Source: a virus. From it: a stretch of 28,322 bases of DNA. Of this stretch, positions 1 to 7,323 are shown piece after piece (the first letter of the stretch is position 1; each line of letters begins with the position of its first letter). The position numbers and the translations under genes were made by a program. The notes under the pieces were generated by a model. It saw only the letters and a list, made by a program, of their open reading frames with translations, searched no databases and had not been told where the DNA came from. Location: positions 1 through 28,322 of IMG/VR virus record IMGVR_UViG_3300045117_000478; one strand, 5' to 3'.

Positions 1-234
1 CTACGCGCGGTGCTGCGGCTCGACGGGCGTGACCTTGGCCCGCGCCAGCACTGACGCGACGAGCGGCGCGAGGATGGCCACGACGCCCGTGATGGCGACG
101 TGCTGCTCGTCGGTGATGGGCGCCCCGAACGATCGCAGCAGGGCCACGATGGCAGCCACGACGCCGACGGCAGTGACGGCGCCGACCTGGCTGACGACGA
201 CAGGCTCGGACTGGGCAGCGGTCTTGATGCTCAT
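1..234 (-). CDS. Putative holin (two-helix membrane protein)
   Basis: The 77-residue protein has two hydrophobic segments, about residues 14-34 and 46-65, separated by a short polar turn (APITDEQH), and a basic, polar tail. This is the usual shape of a small phage holin, which forms inner-membrane lesions that release or activate the endolysin. It lies directly downstream of the endolysin, as lysis genes commonly do. The ATG at 234 follows a GGAGG six bases upstream, and it overlaps the stop of the 23-codon reading frame before it (ATGA). The TAG stop is the first three bases of the window, so the gene is complete. The holin role is inferred from topology and position; a generic membrane protein is the alternative. 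Confidence 0.72.
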   Translation of the reverse strand: MSIKTAAQSEPVVVSQVGAVTAVGVVAAIVALLRSFGAPITDEQHVAITGVVAILAPLVASVLARAKVTPVEPQHRA

Positions 235-302
235 GCGTTCCTCCGGTGGAGTGAGCGCCAGATGGCGGCGCGGATGATGAGGTCAACGAGGCGGTCGATC
301 AC
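231..302 (-). CDS. Tiny 23-residue cationic peptide between endolysin and holin
   Basis: A GTG-initiated frame of 23 residues (VIDRLVDLIIRAAIWRSLHR then RNA). The GTG overlaps the endolysin stop as GTGA and its TGA overlaps the holin start as ATGA, so it occupies exactly the space between the two genes. The peptide is amphipathic: hydrophobic residues recur every three to four positions, alternating with arginines. Such a peptide could sit on a membrane. No strong ribosome-binding site is visible, so expression would depend on coupling to endolysin translation. It may be only an accidental frame; the double 4-nt overlap is the main support. Confidence 0.42.
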   Translation of the reverse strand: MIDRLVDLIIRAAIWRSLHRRNA

Positions 303-1051
303 GACAGCAGCGCCTTGATCTGCTCGAGCTTCTGCTGCGCGTCGGCGTCGCTCGTTGTGGCGGCGAGCTGCTCGACCTGCTCGCGGAGGGCGGCGATGCC
401 CTCGGTCTGCTTGGTCGCGGCGGGCATGAGGTAGCCGACCCAGCGCTGCACGGTGGGCATGGCGGTGGCGACGCCGCGTACCCACTTGTGGATCTCCTCG
501 ACGGGACCCATCAGCTTGAGCACGCGGTCGTGGGTGCGGTCGTCGCGCTCACGGTCCTTGTCGGTGTACATGTCGTCCTCCTCGATGCTGGGGGTCTGGG
601 CCTCGGCCCACTTGATGCCCTCGCTCCACGTGCGGAGCGAGCGGCGGGTCTTGCTCTCCTGGGTGGCGCGGCCGCCCTTGCCGAGGCCGTCGAAGCCGGC
701 CTTGTACGCCTCGACCTGGTAGCGGGCCGGGGTGTTGTGCGGGCAGCCGTTCAGCACGGCGTGGGTGTGCGGGTCGAAGGCCGGCGCGCCCCGGATCCAC
801 GCGGCGGCGCCCATCTCGCGGGCAAGGTCGCGGAGCGCGGTCGACGTCTGCCACCAGTCGGCGGCCCCGCCGCGCGTGTGGGTCTCGGCGGACTTCTTCG
901 CGGTGCCGGTGAGCTGGGCGATGCCGAGCGGCCCGTCGAGCAGGCCGCGGGCGCGGGCCAGGGTCTCGAACGCGGGCAGCCACTGGGCCATGCAGACGCA
1001 GGTGGTGCGGGTGCCGTATCGGGTGTAGCCCGGCGTGCTGGCGGTGACCAC
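299..1051 (-). CDS. Endolysin, M15-type zinc peptidase
   Basis: A 250-residue protein with the metal-binding pattern of M15 peptidases: HxxGxAxD at residues 58-65 (HTRGGAAD) and a second HxH at 95-97 (HTH). In this family the first His, the Asp and the later His bind zinc, and the enzyme cuts peptide cross-links or stems in peptidoglycan. Residues 1-150 hold the enzyme. Residues 155-250 are charged and end in a probable coiled coil, without an obvious LysM or SH3 wall-binding repeat. The GTG at 1051 was chosen because GAGGAGG lies four bases upstream; a longer open frame reaches 1138 but crosses a hairpin and has no such site. The start just ahead of the holin candidate supports a lysis role. 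Confidence 0.8.
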   Translation of the reverse strand: MVTASTPGYTRYGTRTTCVCMAQWLPAFETLARARGLLDGPLGIAQLTGTAKKSAETHTRGGAADWWQTSTALRDLAREMGAAAWIRGAPAFDPHTHAVLNGCPHNTPARYQVEAYKAGFDGLGKGGRATQESKTRRSLRTWSEGIKWAEAQTPSIEEDDMYTDKDRERDDRTHDRVLKLMGPVEEIHKWVRGVATAMPTVQRWVGYLMPAATKQTEGIAALREQVEQLAATTSDADAQQKLEQIKALLS

Positions 1052-1229
1052 GGAACCTCCTCGGGTGGACGTGCGAGAGCCCGCCGCGCGGGTGCGAGGC
1101 GGGCTCACGGGAGTTGGATGTTCGGGCTGACGTTCCAACGCCGAGGGGCCTGGTGTTGGAGCGTCGCGGGTGTCGCTACATGGATAGAACGGGGCGGCGA
1201 ATCGGGCGACGCCAGGTCAGGCCACGACG
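1052..1229 (-). other. Intergenic spacer before the lysis genes
   Basis: This 178-base spacer separates the tail-fibre-like gene from the endolysin and is the longest non-coding stretch of the window. It holds a hairpin at 1077-1106 and, near 1175-1187, a relatively AT-rich stretch reading TTCTATCCATGTAG on the minus strand. That stretch could be part of a lysis promoter, but no convincing -35 element is spaced with it. No supported gene was found here. Confidence 0.5.
1077..1106 (-). terminator. Hairpin between tail and lysis genes
   Basis: GAGCCCGCC at 1077-1085 pairs perfectly with GGCGGGCTC at 1098-1106 across a 12-base loop. It lies downstream of the SGNH tail gene and about 26 bases before the endolysin start. 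There is no U-tract on the minus strand, so it is a weak intrinsic terminator or an RNA-processing/attenuation hairpin. Confidence 0.5.
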
Positions 1230-2885
1230 TCAGATGACGTTGAACAGTGCGTGCTCGACGCGAGCGGCGTAGTCCAGGTAGCCCTTGTCGCTCGGGTGGA
1301 TCGCGTCGGCGTACTGGCCTCGTGCGTTGGCGGCGGCGAAGGAGCCGCCCCACTGGTCGCCGAGGTCGATGAGGCACACGTCGCGCTGCGCCGCCACCTC
1401 GTACCAGAGGTCGCGGTACTGGTCCCAGGAGGGGTTGGTGTAGGTGCCTCCTCCGAGCGAGGCGATGTCAGGCTTGGGGTTCCAGATCAGCACGACGTCG
1501 CCGCCGGGCTTCGTGGAGCCGTAGGCATTCGTCCCCGTGGCCCGCTGACGGTCGATGAGCCGCTCAAGGCGGGTCCTCGTCGTCGCGAGCGAAACTTGCT
1601 GCTGCCAGTCGTTCACGCCCAGCCCGGCGAGCAGGAGGTCGGCGCGCAGCGTGTCCAGCCACAGGTCACCCGAGAACAGGCCACCGTTGCCGTCCGCGCC
1701 TTCACCAGTGAACGCGAAGAAGGTCGACAGGGCCTTGCCGTTGATCGACGGGCTGCTGACACGGAAGGTGCCCAGCGTCGGGATGCGTCCCTCCACGGCC
1801 ACCAGGAAAACGCTGCCCGAGGTGATCGGGTAGATCCGCAGCGTGTGCGAGCCGACTGCGCCGGCAGGGATCTTGAACACGTTGTGGGCGTTGAGCGCGG
1901 GGTTGCGGTAGTAGCCCGGCTCGGGGGCGATGTCGGACGAGGCTCCGCCGACGGACGCTGCGTTGAGGAGCGTGATCGCGGCACCGCCGTCGATCTTGAC
2001 CTGCATCTGGCTGCCGCCCGAGAGCGTGTAGATCCAGAACTCCGAGCAGGTGTCGGTGAACTCGATGTACTCAGCGCCGCCCACGGTCTGGATGCGCCAC
2101 GCGGTGGAGGAGGCGTGGAATCCGAAGTTGTGCGTGACCACTCCCGAGGTCTTTGCCCACCTGGGGTCGTCGGCGAGGTTGCCGAACAGGCGGACGTTGT
2201 CGGCCAGCGTGAAGCCGCCACCGGCAGCGCCGTACTTGCGCGCCAGCGATGCGCGCATGAGCCCGGCGGTCGTCTTACCGGGCTTGGGCTGGGTGGCCCC
2301 GGTCGCGGCGGCGCCGTAGCCGATCGAGTCAGCCAGCAGGGCAATGTGCGCCTGACGCTGACCTGCGAGCGTCGCCGTCCGCAGTTCGTGCCAGCGTGTC
2401 GCGGCAGTGGGTGAAGGGATGAACACCCCCGCGCGGCGCGCGGCGGCCGATCGCTCGTTGACGATAGCGGTCGCGGCGATCGGCGTTGCCTCGGCGACTA
2501 CACGCTCCGAAAGGGACGCACGGGTCTGCGAGTCCTCGTCGTTGATCCACGCCGCCATGGCCGCGTCGGAGCCACCGGGGGCGCCGTCCTGTCCGGCGGG
2601 GCCTCGCGCGCCCGTGGCGATGCGCTGCCGCTGTGACGCGCCCGCCACCTGGTACCACGCCTCCTTGACCTCGTCCGGTCCCCGGAACGCGGGGATCAGG
2701 CCCTCGCTGCCGGTCCGCAGTGACGTGACCGGGGTGCCGTCGAGAAGGAGGAGGTCGGTGAGCTGGGTGCCGCCCGTCTGCGCGTCCCACACGGTCACCT
2801 CGACCGAGCCGGGGCGACGGTACACGCCGGACTCCGGCAGGACGACGTAGTCAGCGAGGGTGCCGCCGAAGGTTGTGCGTGCCAC
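1230..2885 (-). CDS. Tail protein with SGNH/GDSL hydrolase domain
   Basis: A 551-residue protein. Residues 1-80 resemble a tail-attachment region, a short collagen-like stretch follows (GARGPAGQDGAPGG, 92-105), then a helical connector. From about 178 there is an SGNH hydrolase: block I is LLADSIGYG with Ser187, block III is GLGVND ending at 426, and block V is DAIH with Asp527 and His530. Between blocks I and III lies an insertion of roughly 150 residues rich in beta-type sequence, possibly a glycan-binding module. The family deacylates or cleaves esters, so the protein probably modifies host surface polymers during adsorption. Block I has Ala where Gly is usual (ADS, not GDS). The GTG at 2885 has AGGAGG seven bases upstream. 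Confidence 0.83.
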   Translation of the reverse strand: MARTTFGGTLADYVVLPESGVYRRPGSVEVTVWDAQTGGTQLTDLLLLDGTPVTSLRTGSEGLIPAFRGPDEVKEAWYQVAGASQRQRIATGARGPAGQDGAPGGSDAAMAAWINDEDSQTRASLSERVVAEATPIAATAIVNERSAAARRAGVFIPSPTAATRWHELRTATLAGQRQAHIALLADSIGYGAAATGATQPKPGKTTAGLMRASLARKYGAAGGGFTLADNVRLFGNLADDPRWAKTSGVVTHNFGFHASSTAWRIQTVGGAEYIEFTDTCSEFWIYTLSGGSQMQVKIDGGAAITLLNAASVGGASSDIAPEPGYYRNPALNAHNVFKIPAGAVGSHTLRIYPITSGSVFLVAVEGRIPTLGTFRVSSPSINGKALSTFFAFTGEGADGNGGLFSGDLWLDTLRADLLLAGLGVNDWQQQVSLATTRTRLERLIDRQRATGTNAYGSTKPGGDVVLIWNPKPDIASLGGGTYTNPSWDQYRDLWYEVAAQRDVCLIDLGDQWGGSFAAANARGQYADAIHPSDKGYLDYAARVEHALFNVI

Positions 2886-2899
2886 GGGTGGGCCTCCTG

Positions 2900-3241
2900 T
2901 CAGTGAAGGGTGCCGTTCTCGCCGACGTCGGGCAGGCCGTCGTCGGTGATCGTGGCGCGGGGGTCGATGCGGCGGGCAAGGCGCGAGCACGCGGTCTTGC
3001 ACCGCTCCAGCTCTGCCTCGATGGCCGCGAGCCGGGTGCGGAGCTGGCCGTTCTCGCTGGCGAGCTGGTTGATCGCGCCGTCGTAGATCTTCGCGGCCCG
3101 CTCGGCCGGGCCCTGCTCGATCTGCGCGAGCACGGTGTCGCGTTGCGTCTTGTTGCCGTTCCGGGTCGTCAGCCAGGTGACGAACGAGGAGAGCGCCGTG
3201 CCGGCGAGGATGAGGAGGCCGCTCGTGAGGGAGTCACTCAC
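2900..3241 (-). CDS. Small membrane-anchored coiled-coil protein
   Basis: The 113-residue protein starts with one hydrophobic segment (about residues 7-25) followed by a polar helical region at 45-90 with coiled-coil character (QLASENGQLRTRLAAIEAEL). This is a one-helix membrane anchor with a cytoplasmic or periplasmic coil. No family is recognised. Its GTG at 3241 overlaps the end of the preceding membrane-protein gene by 8 nt, and the SGNH tail gene follows 14 nt later. Proteins of this shape next to phage lysis genes have been proposed as spanin-like or holin-associated factors, but nothing here shows that. Confidence 0.7.
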   Translation of the reverse strand: MSDSLTSGLLILAGTALSSFVTWLTTRNGNKTQRDTVLAQIEQGPAERAAKIYDGAINQLASENGQLRTRLAAIEAELERCKTACSRLARRIDPRATITDDGLPDVGENGTLH

Positions 3242-3728
3242 CGGACACCACCTCGCCGGACGAGGGCGGGTCGTACTTGGTGGCGACGATCACGACCGGG
3301 TTCGTCAGGCCCGAGATCGCGTACCAGAGGTAGCCGACCAGTGACCACAGCAGCGCGCTCGAGAGCGCCGAGGCAGGTGCGCCGAGGAACAGGACCCCGG
3401 CCACGTAGACGAATGACCACCACGACGAGAGCAGGGTCAGGACGCCGTAGCCCCACTTCTCGGAGACGGGTGGCCAGCGCGCGGAGATGACGACCAGCGT
3501 CCCGGCGATCAGCCAGAGCACGCCCCACGCGGCGATGGGCATGATGACCTCGGCCAGCACCAGCGAGGCGACGCGACTGTCGCTCGGCTCGGTCGCGGCG
3601 TAGGTGTAGCCGACCGCGATGTAGACCAGACCGGAGACGATGAGCACCTGGGAGTGCTGTCGCCAGGGCCGCAGCTTGCGCCACTCGTGCTCGCGGGGGT
3701 GACGGAGGCCCTCAACGAGGCGCTTCAT
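3234..3728 (-). CDS. Four-helix integral membrane protein
   Basis: A 164-residue protein with a basic N-terminus and four clear hydrophobic segments: about residues 26-45, 58-86, 97-120 and 125-146. The tail is polar. The ATG at 3728 overlaps the stop of the preceding gene as ATGA; longer upstream frames are shadows of that gene. The function is not recognised. Its place among tail genes, with a one-helix membrane protein next to it, makes a role in lysis, superinfection exclusion or DNA entry possible, but the sequence does not decide between these. Confidence 0.72.
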   Translation of the reverse strand: MKRLVEGLRHPREHEWRKLRPWRQHSQVLIVSGLVYIAVGYTYAATEPSDSRVASLVLAEVIMPIAAWGVLWLIAGTLVVISARWPPVSEKWGYGVLTLLSSWWSFVYVAGVLFLGAPASALSSALLWSLVGYLWYAISGLTNPVVIVATKYDPPSSGEVVSGE

Positions 3729-4138
3729 CCGATGCCCCACGTGAGGTTGATGCCCGCGGTGAAGCCGTCCTCGACGGTGAGCTGGTACATGATCCGGCCG
3801 TCGGGGTTCGCTGAGATCTGGTAGGTGCCCGAGTTGTTGCGGGTGCTGCCGATGATGGAGGCGGCTTGCACGCTGGGCGCCATGCCCGCGGGGATCGTCG
3901 CGACCTGAACCGAAGTGGTCGACGACCAACCGGCGCGCCGCAGGCCGCCCGTCAGCACGACGAGCGGCCCGACGCGGGTGATGTTCAGCCCGCCGCCAAA
4001 GCCCTCCTCGAGTTCGAGGCTCACGATCTGCGGCGTCAGGTACGCGTTGATCGACTCCGCCAACTCGCGGATCGACAGCGGCACGTCGACCGGGTCGTCG
4101 TCGTCGGCGTAGACGAAGCCGAGCGGTGTCGTAGCCAT
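3725..4138 (-). CDS. Small tail-associated protein
   Basis: A 137-residue soluble protein. The first half is helical (SIRELAESINAYLTPQIVSL), and the second half is rich in short beta-strand-like, Gly/Thr-containing stretches, as in tip or fibre proteins. It has no catalytic motif. Its ATG at 4138 overlaps the preceding minor tail stop as TGATG, so it is probably translated with it. A role as a baseplate or tail-tip accessory is inferred from position only. Confidence 0.7.
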   Translation of the reverse strand: MATTPLGFVYADDDDPVDVPLSIRELAESINAYLTPQIVSLELEEGFGGGLNITRVGPLVVLTGGLRRAGWSSTTSVQVATIPAGMAPSVQAASIIGSTRNNSGTYQISANPDGRIMYQLTVEDGFTAGINLTWGIG

Positions 4139-6468
4139 CAGGCCCCCTTGAGTGGGTCGTCGGTCTCGTCGCGGTACGTGTCGCCCGCCCGCGCGGCCTT
4201 CTGTTGGGCGTAGGTCTTGCCGGCCCAGTAGTCGGTGTGGTCGGCGTAGGTCACCGGCAGCAGCACGACGTCGAGGTGCTGGGTGACCTCGCCCGGCTTG
4301 CCCGCCATCGCGACCTTGGTGATGAGCGCCTTCTGGGCGAGCCCGGAGCGACCGTGGGTCAGGTAGATGACGTCGCCGATGTCGCGTCGCCAGTCGGGCA
4401 CCACGCGCAGCGACGCGACGCGGTAGCCGGGGTTGCGCGCCCGGCCCCAGAGGTAGTCCGCGATGGCCTCGGCGTCGGCCTGGCGCTGCACGAGGCGGCC
4501 CAGGTCGATCGCCATCGGGTTGACGGCCTGCTCCTCCGGCAGTCCGCGCGTGACGACTGCGGCGTTGGCCTGCGATGTCATGCCGTGCACGCGCATCCGC
4601 AGCCACGGGTTGCCCTTGCCGTCGACCGTCCACAGCGCTGAGCCGGTCCGGTTGCGGACCTCGATCAGGACGCGCCCGGCCGAGACCTGCCGCGAGGTCA
4701 CTTGCAGCGCGCCCTCTCCGGGCACGGCGCCCGTGCCGTCGCGGTTCGGTCGCGCGTTCCACGACGACACCTGGTAGTGCCCATCCTGCGCGACCTCGGC
4801 GTTCCACCAGTTCTGCGTCAGGCCGTAGGGCTGCTGGTAGACGCCGGCCGCGACACCGAGGTTCTCGACGTCGGCCTTGATGGTGATCGTCTCGCCGGGG
4901 CCGATCTGGAGCGCCTCGGCTGACTCCCACAGCAGGGGAGCCACCGTCGCGCCGGACCCCACACCGTTCCAGTGCTCGGCGTCGGGGTCGTAAGCCAGCG
5001 TCAAGATGTCCACGGGCGCATAGGTGACCGTGAGCCGGTCGGCCTCGTCAGCCGGGTCAAGCGTCCATGGCAGATCCTCGACCCGCGTGCCCACGTCGAG
5101 CACCGGCACTGACGACGGCGGGACGAGGCCCGCGAGGTAGGAGCGGTTGCGGCAGATCAGGATCCCCGCGGCGTCCACCCAAGCGGCACCCAGCCACGCC
5201 GCGCAGACCGCCTGGATGCCCGACCACACGTCCACGTCGGAGGCCAGCCACGGCGACGGCATCAGGCCGCCGTTGCCCAGCGGCTCGATGTGCGCAGTGG
5301 CCGGCGCCCACAGGGCAGGGTCGGCCTCGCGCGTCACCTGCACGCCAGCCGCCGAACCGCCATCGACCGTGGTCGAGCCCATGATGAGTTCGGAGACCGC
5401 GTTGCCCGCGACCGTCGTCGAGTCCACCGCCCACGCCGACCACGCTGCCGACTGCGACGACCGGGCACGCGCACGGATCGGGCCATAGGTGCCGCGGAAG
5501 TCGAACTCGGAGTCGGGATCGGTTGGGCTGCCGGAGCGCTGCACCTCGATCTGCACGCGGTCGAGGTTGCTGGGGTCGAGGCCGGGCACGTAACCGACTG
5601 ACACCCACGCCGACGAGGACGACGACCGGACCTCGAGCGTCGCGCCATCCGGGTCGATGCGGAGCTGTGGGTCGGTCGCCTCGTAGCCGAAGCGGATCAG
5701 CGTCGGGCCGCCCGTCGCGCAGAGCGTCACGTACAGCGGCTTGTCGTCCGTCAGCACCGGTTCGTAGCTAGGACGGAGCACGCCACCCGTCAGCCGGTAG
5801 GAGATGACCGCCATGACGAGGTACACGCCCCAGTCGCCGACCGGACCGAGCGCACCCCGCACGCCGCCCCACGCCTTCGGCACCGTGCCGTCGAGCGGGA
5901 ACGCGACGTAGTCCGGCAGTTCCGACCAGACCGCGCCGTTGAGCGGCAGGGACGCCAGGCACGACTCGACGGGGGCTGGCGTCGTCCACCAGCCCACCTG
6001 ACGGGCCAGCGCGTCGACCATCCACGCGGGCTCGACCGGAGTGGCGGGAACGACCGGCAAGAGGTTCTTCACCGAGCGCGAGTCACCGCGGCCACGGAAC
6101 GACGACTCCCGCAGCGACATCGGCACCTCAGCCGACGCCTCGCCGATCAGCCACGAGCCCATCGGCCACGACTCGCCCGTCACCTCGGCCGCGAGCGACA
6201 CCTCGCCGCCGCGACGGATCCGGGCACCGTTGCGAGCCCACGGGGTGCGGCCGATCGGGTCCGGGTTGCGCACCGCAACCGACGCCGTGCCGATCGACAG
6301 GCCCGACCGTGTGCGCAGGTTGCCCGGCAGCACCGAGCCCACCAGCTCACGCGTCGTCGACCACTGCGACACCTCGCCCGACAGCGGCGTCTCCGAGCCG
6401 TCGAGCGTCACCGTCGCCTTGACGACCGGCGTCACCGAAGCCGGAGCCGGGTCGGTGAACGTGCTCAC
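4138..6468 (-). CDS. Minor tail protein (tail hub/baseplate)
   Basis: A 776-residue protein, the second large gene after the tape measure. The N-terminal 130 residues carry a beta-rich region of the type seen in siphophage tail-tip proteins (WARNGARIR..., SWPMGSWLIGEAS). A jelly-roll-like middle part at about 230-400 follows, and the last third is a tail-hub-like region ending in a charged segment. By position it corresponds to the tail-associated lysin or hub gene of actinobacterial siphophages, but no peptidase motif is visible. The GTG at 6468 overlaps the preceding stop as GTGA and is preceded by AGGTGGG. The open frame continues about 108 codons upstream, but that stretch is an arginine-rich shadow of the neighbouring gene. 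Confidence 0.8.
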   Translation of the reverse strand: MSTFTDPAPASVTPVVKATVTLDGSETPLSGEVSQWSTTRELVGSVLPGNLRTRSGLSIGTASVAVRNPDPIGRTPWARNGARIRRGGEVSLAAEVTGESWPMGSWLIGEASAEVPMSLRESSFRGRGDSRSVKNLLPVVPATPVEPAWMVDALARQVGWWTTPAPVESCLASLPLNGAVWSELPDYVAFPLDGTVPKAWGGVRGALGPVGDWGVYLVMAVISYRLTGGVLRPSYEPVLTDDKPLYVTLCATGGPTLIRFGYEATDPQLRIDPDGATLEVRSSSSSAWVSVGYVPGLDPSNLDRVQIEVQRSGSPTDPDSEFDFRGTYGPIRARARSSQSAAWSAWAVDSTTVAGNAVSELIMGSTTVDGGSAAGVQVTREADPALWAPATAHIEPLGNGGLMPSPWLASDVDVWSGIQAVCAAWLGAAWVDAAGILICRNRSYLAGLVPPSSVPVLDVGTRVEDLPWTLDPADEADRLTVTYAPVDILTLAYDPDAEHWNGVGSGATVAPLLWESAEALQIGPGETITIKADVENLGVAAGVYQQPYGLTQNWWNAEVAQDGHYQVSSWNARPNRDGTGAVPGEGALQVTSRQVSAGRVLIEVRNRTGSALWTVDGKGNPWLRMRVHGMTSQANAAVVTRGLPEEQAVNPMAIDLGRLVQRQADAEAIADYLWGRARNPGYRVASLRVVPDWRRDIGDVIYLTHGRSGLAQKALITKVAMAGKPGEVTQHLDVVLLPVTYADHTDYWAGKTYAQQKAARAGDTYRDETDDPLKGA

Positions 6469-7238
6469 GCACCCACCTCGCGCAGCTCCACCGACCACGT
6501 GCCGAGCGCCTGCGAGCGCTGGTTCATCCGGTGCAACGTGCCGCTCGGGTCGTCGACCACCACGCGGCACGGCACGCCCTGGCCCGCCATCCACTCGTCC
6601 GGCAGCCAGTCCTCGGTGACCTGGAGCCCGGTCGTGCCCACGGCGGCCACGATCGTCACCTCGCCGTGCGCGTCGGGCGTGAAGCCGACGGAGGCTCGCT
6701 GGGCGACGGTGCCCGCGGGAGCCGTGAGCACCTGCGAACCGCCCGGCCACGAGACGGTGGCGACCGGGGTGCCGGCAGCCGCGTCCGTCCACACGCCGAC
6801 GAACGTCCCGACGCCGCGCCGGACCGGCGAGGTCACCGTGCGCTCGGCCGTGAAGCGACGCAGCGGCATCCCGTCAGCCAGCAGCGCCGTGCCGTCGCCG
6901 TAGCAGTCGCCCGGCTTGAGCATGTTCACCACGGCGCGCGTGCGGTCCAGCAGCCACACATCCTCCGGCGAGTGTGCGGCGACCTCGAGAGCGCGCGTCG
7001 CCACACGGGACTGCCACGGGATCTCCAGCGACCACGAGCGGCGGTGGGCCGGGGCCTGCTGCTCCCACTGCACGCCGTCGACCGACTCGAACGACGACCG
7101 CGAACGGGCGGTTCCAGCGGAGGTGTCAGGCACGACGCCCTCGAGCTGGATCCACTCGCCGAACAGGCGCAGCCAGAACGGGGAGCCGGACGCGACGGCG
7201 GCGTTCTCGGCGACCGGCTCAGGAGAAACGACGAACAC
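6465..7238 (-). CDS. Minor tail protein (distal-tail-like)
   Basis: A 257-residue, beta-rich protein with conserved tail-tip features such as WLRLFGEWIQLEG and RRSWSLEIPW, followed by a second domain of short strands. The position immediately after the tape measure is that of the distal tail protein, which joins the tail tube to the tip. The GTG at 7238 is preferred because GGAGG lies seven bases upstream; an ATG nine codons earlier at 7265 has no such site. The gene ends in a GTGA overlap with the tail hub gene. Confidence 0.78.
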   Translation of the reverse strand: MFVVSPEPVAENAAVASGSPFWLRLFGEWIQLEGVVPDTSAGTARSRSSFESVDGVQWEQQAPAHRRSWSLEIPWQSRVATRALEVAAHSPEDVWLLDRTRAVVNMLKPGDCYGDGTALLADGMPLRRFTAERTVTSPVRRGVGTFVGVWTDAAAGTPVATVSWPGGSQVLTAPAGTVAQRASVGFTPDAHGEVTIVAAVGTTGLQVTEDWLPDEWMAGQGVPCRVVVDDPSGTLHRMNQRSQALGTWSVELREVGA

Positions 7239-7323
7239 CAGGGCACCTCCTAGGGTCGGGTCCATGCGCCATCTCGTGGTTCTGCCGCTGCTCGCCCTGC
7301 TGCCGCTCGCTGTACGAGGAGTG
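7239..7323 (-). other. Spacer after the tape measure gene
   Basis: An 85-base gap in an otherwise very compact region. It holds the ribosome-binding site of the next gene and short CG-rich repeats (GCAGCAGGGCGAGCAGCGGC), but no supported reading frame, promoter or strong hairpin. Confidence 0.5.

Noticed and set aside
1105-1377. 90-codon minus-strand frame in the spacer before the endolysin
   Set aside because: Most of it is a shadow of the SGNH tail gene and it has no ribosome-binding site.
3238-3684. 148-codon frame ending in a GTGA overlap with the next gene
   Set aside because: Very Arg-rich and antigenic to the membrane protein that is clearly encoded in the neighbouring frame with four hydrophobic segments.
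6469-6792. Upstream extension of the tail hub frame
   Set aside because: Arg/Gly-rich stretch overlapping the real distal-tail gene in another frame; the GTG at 6468 has its own ribosome site.
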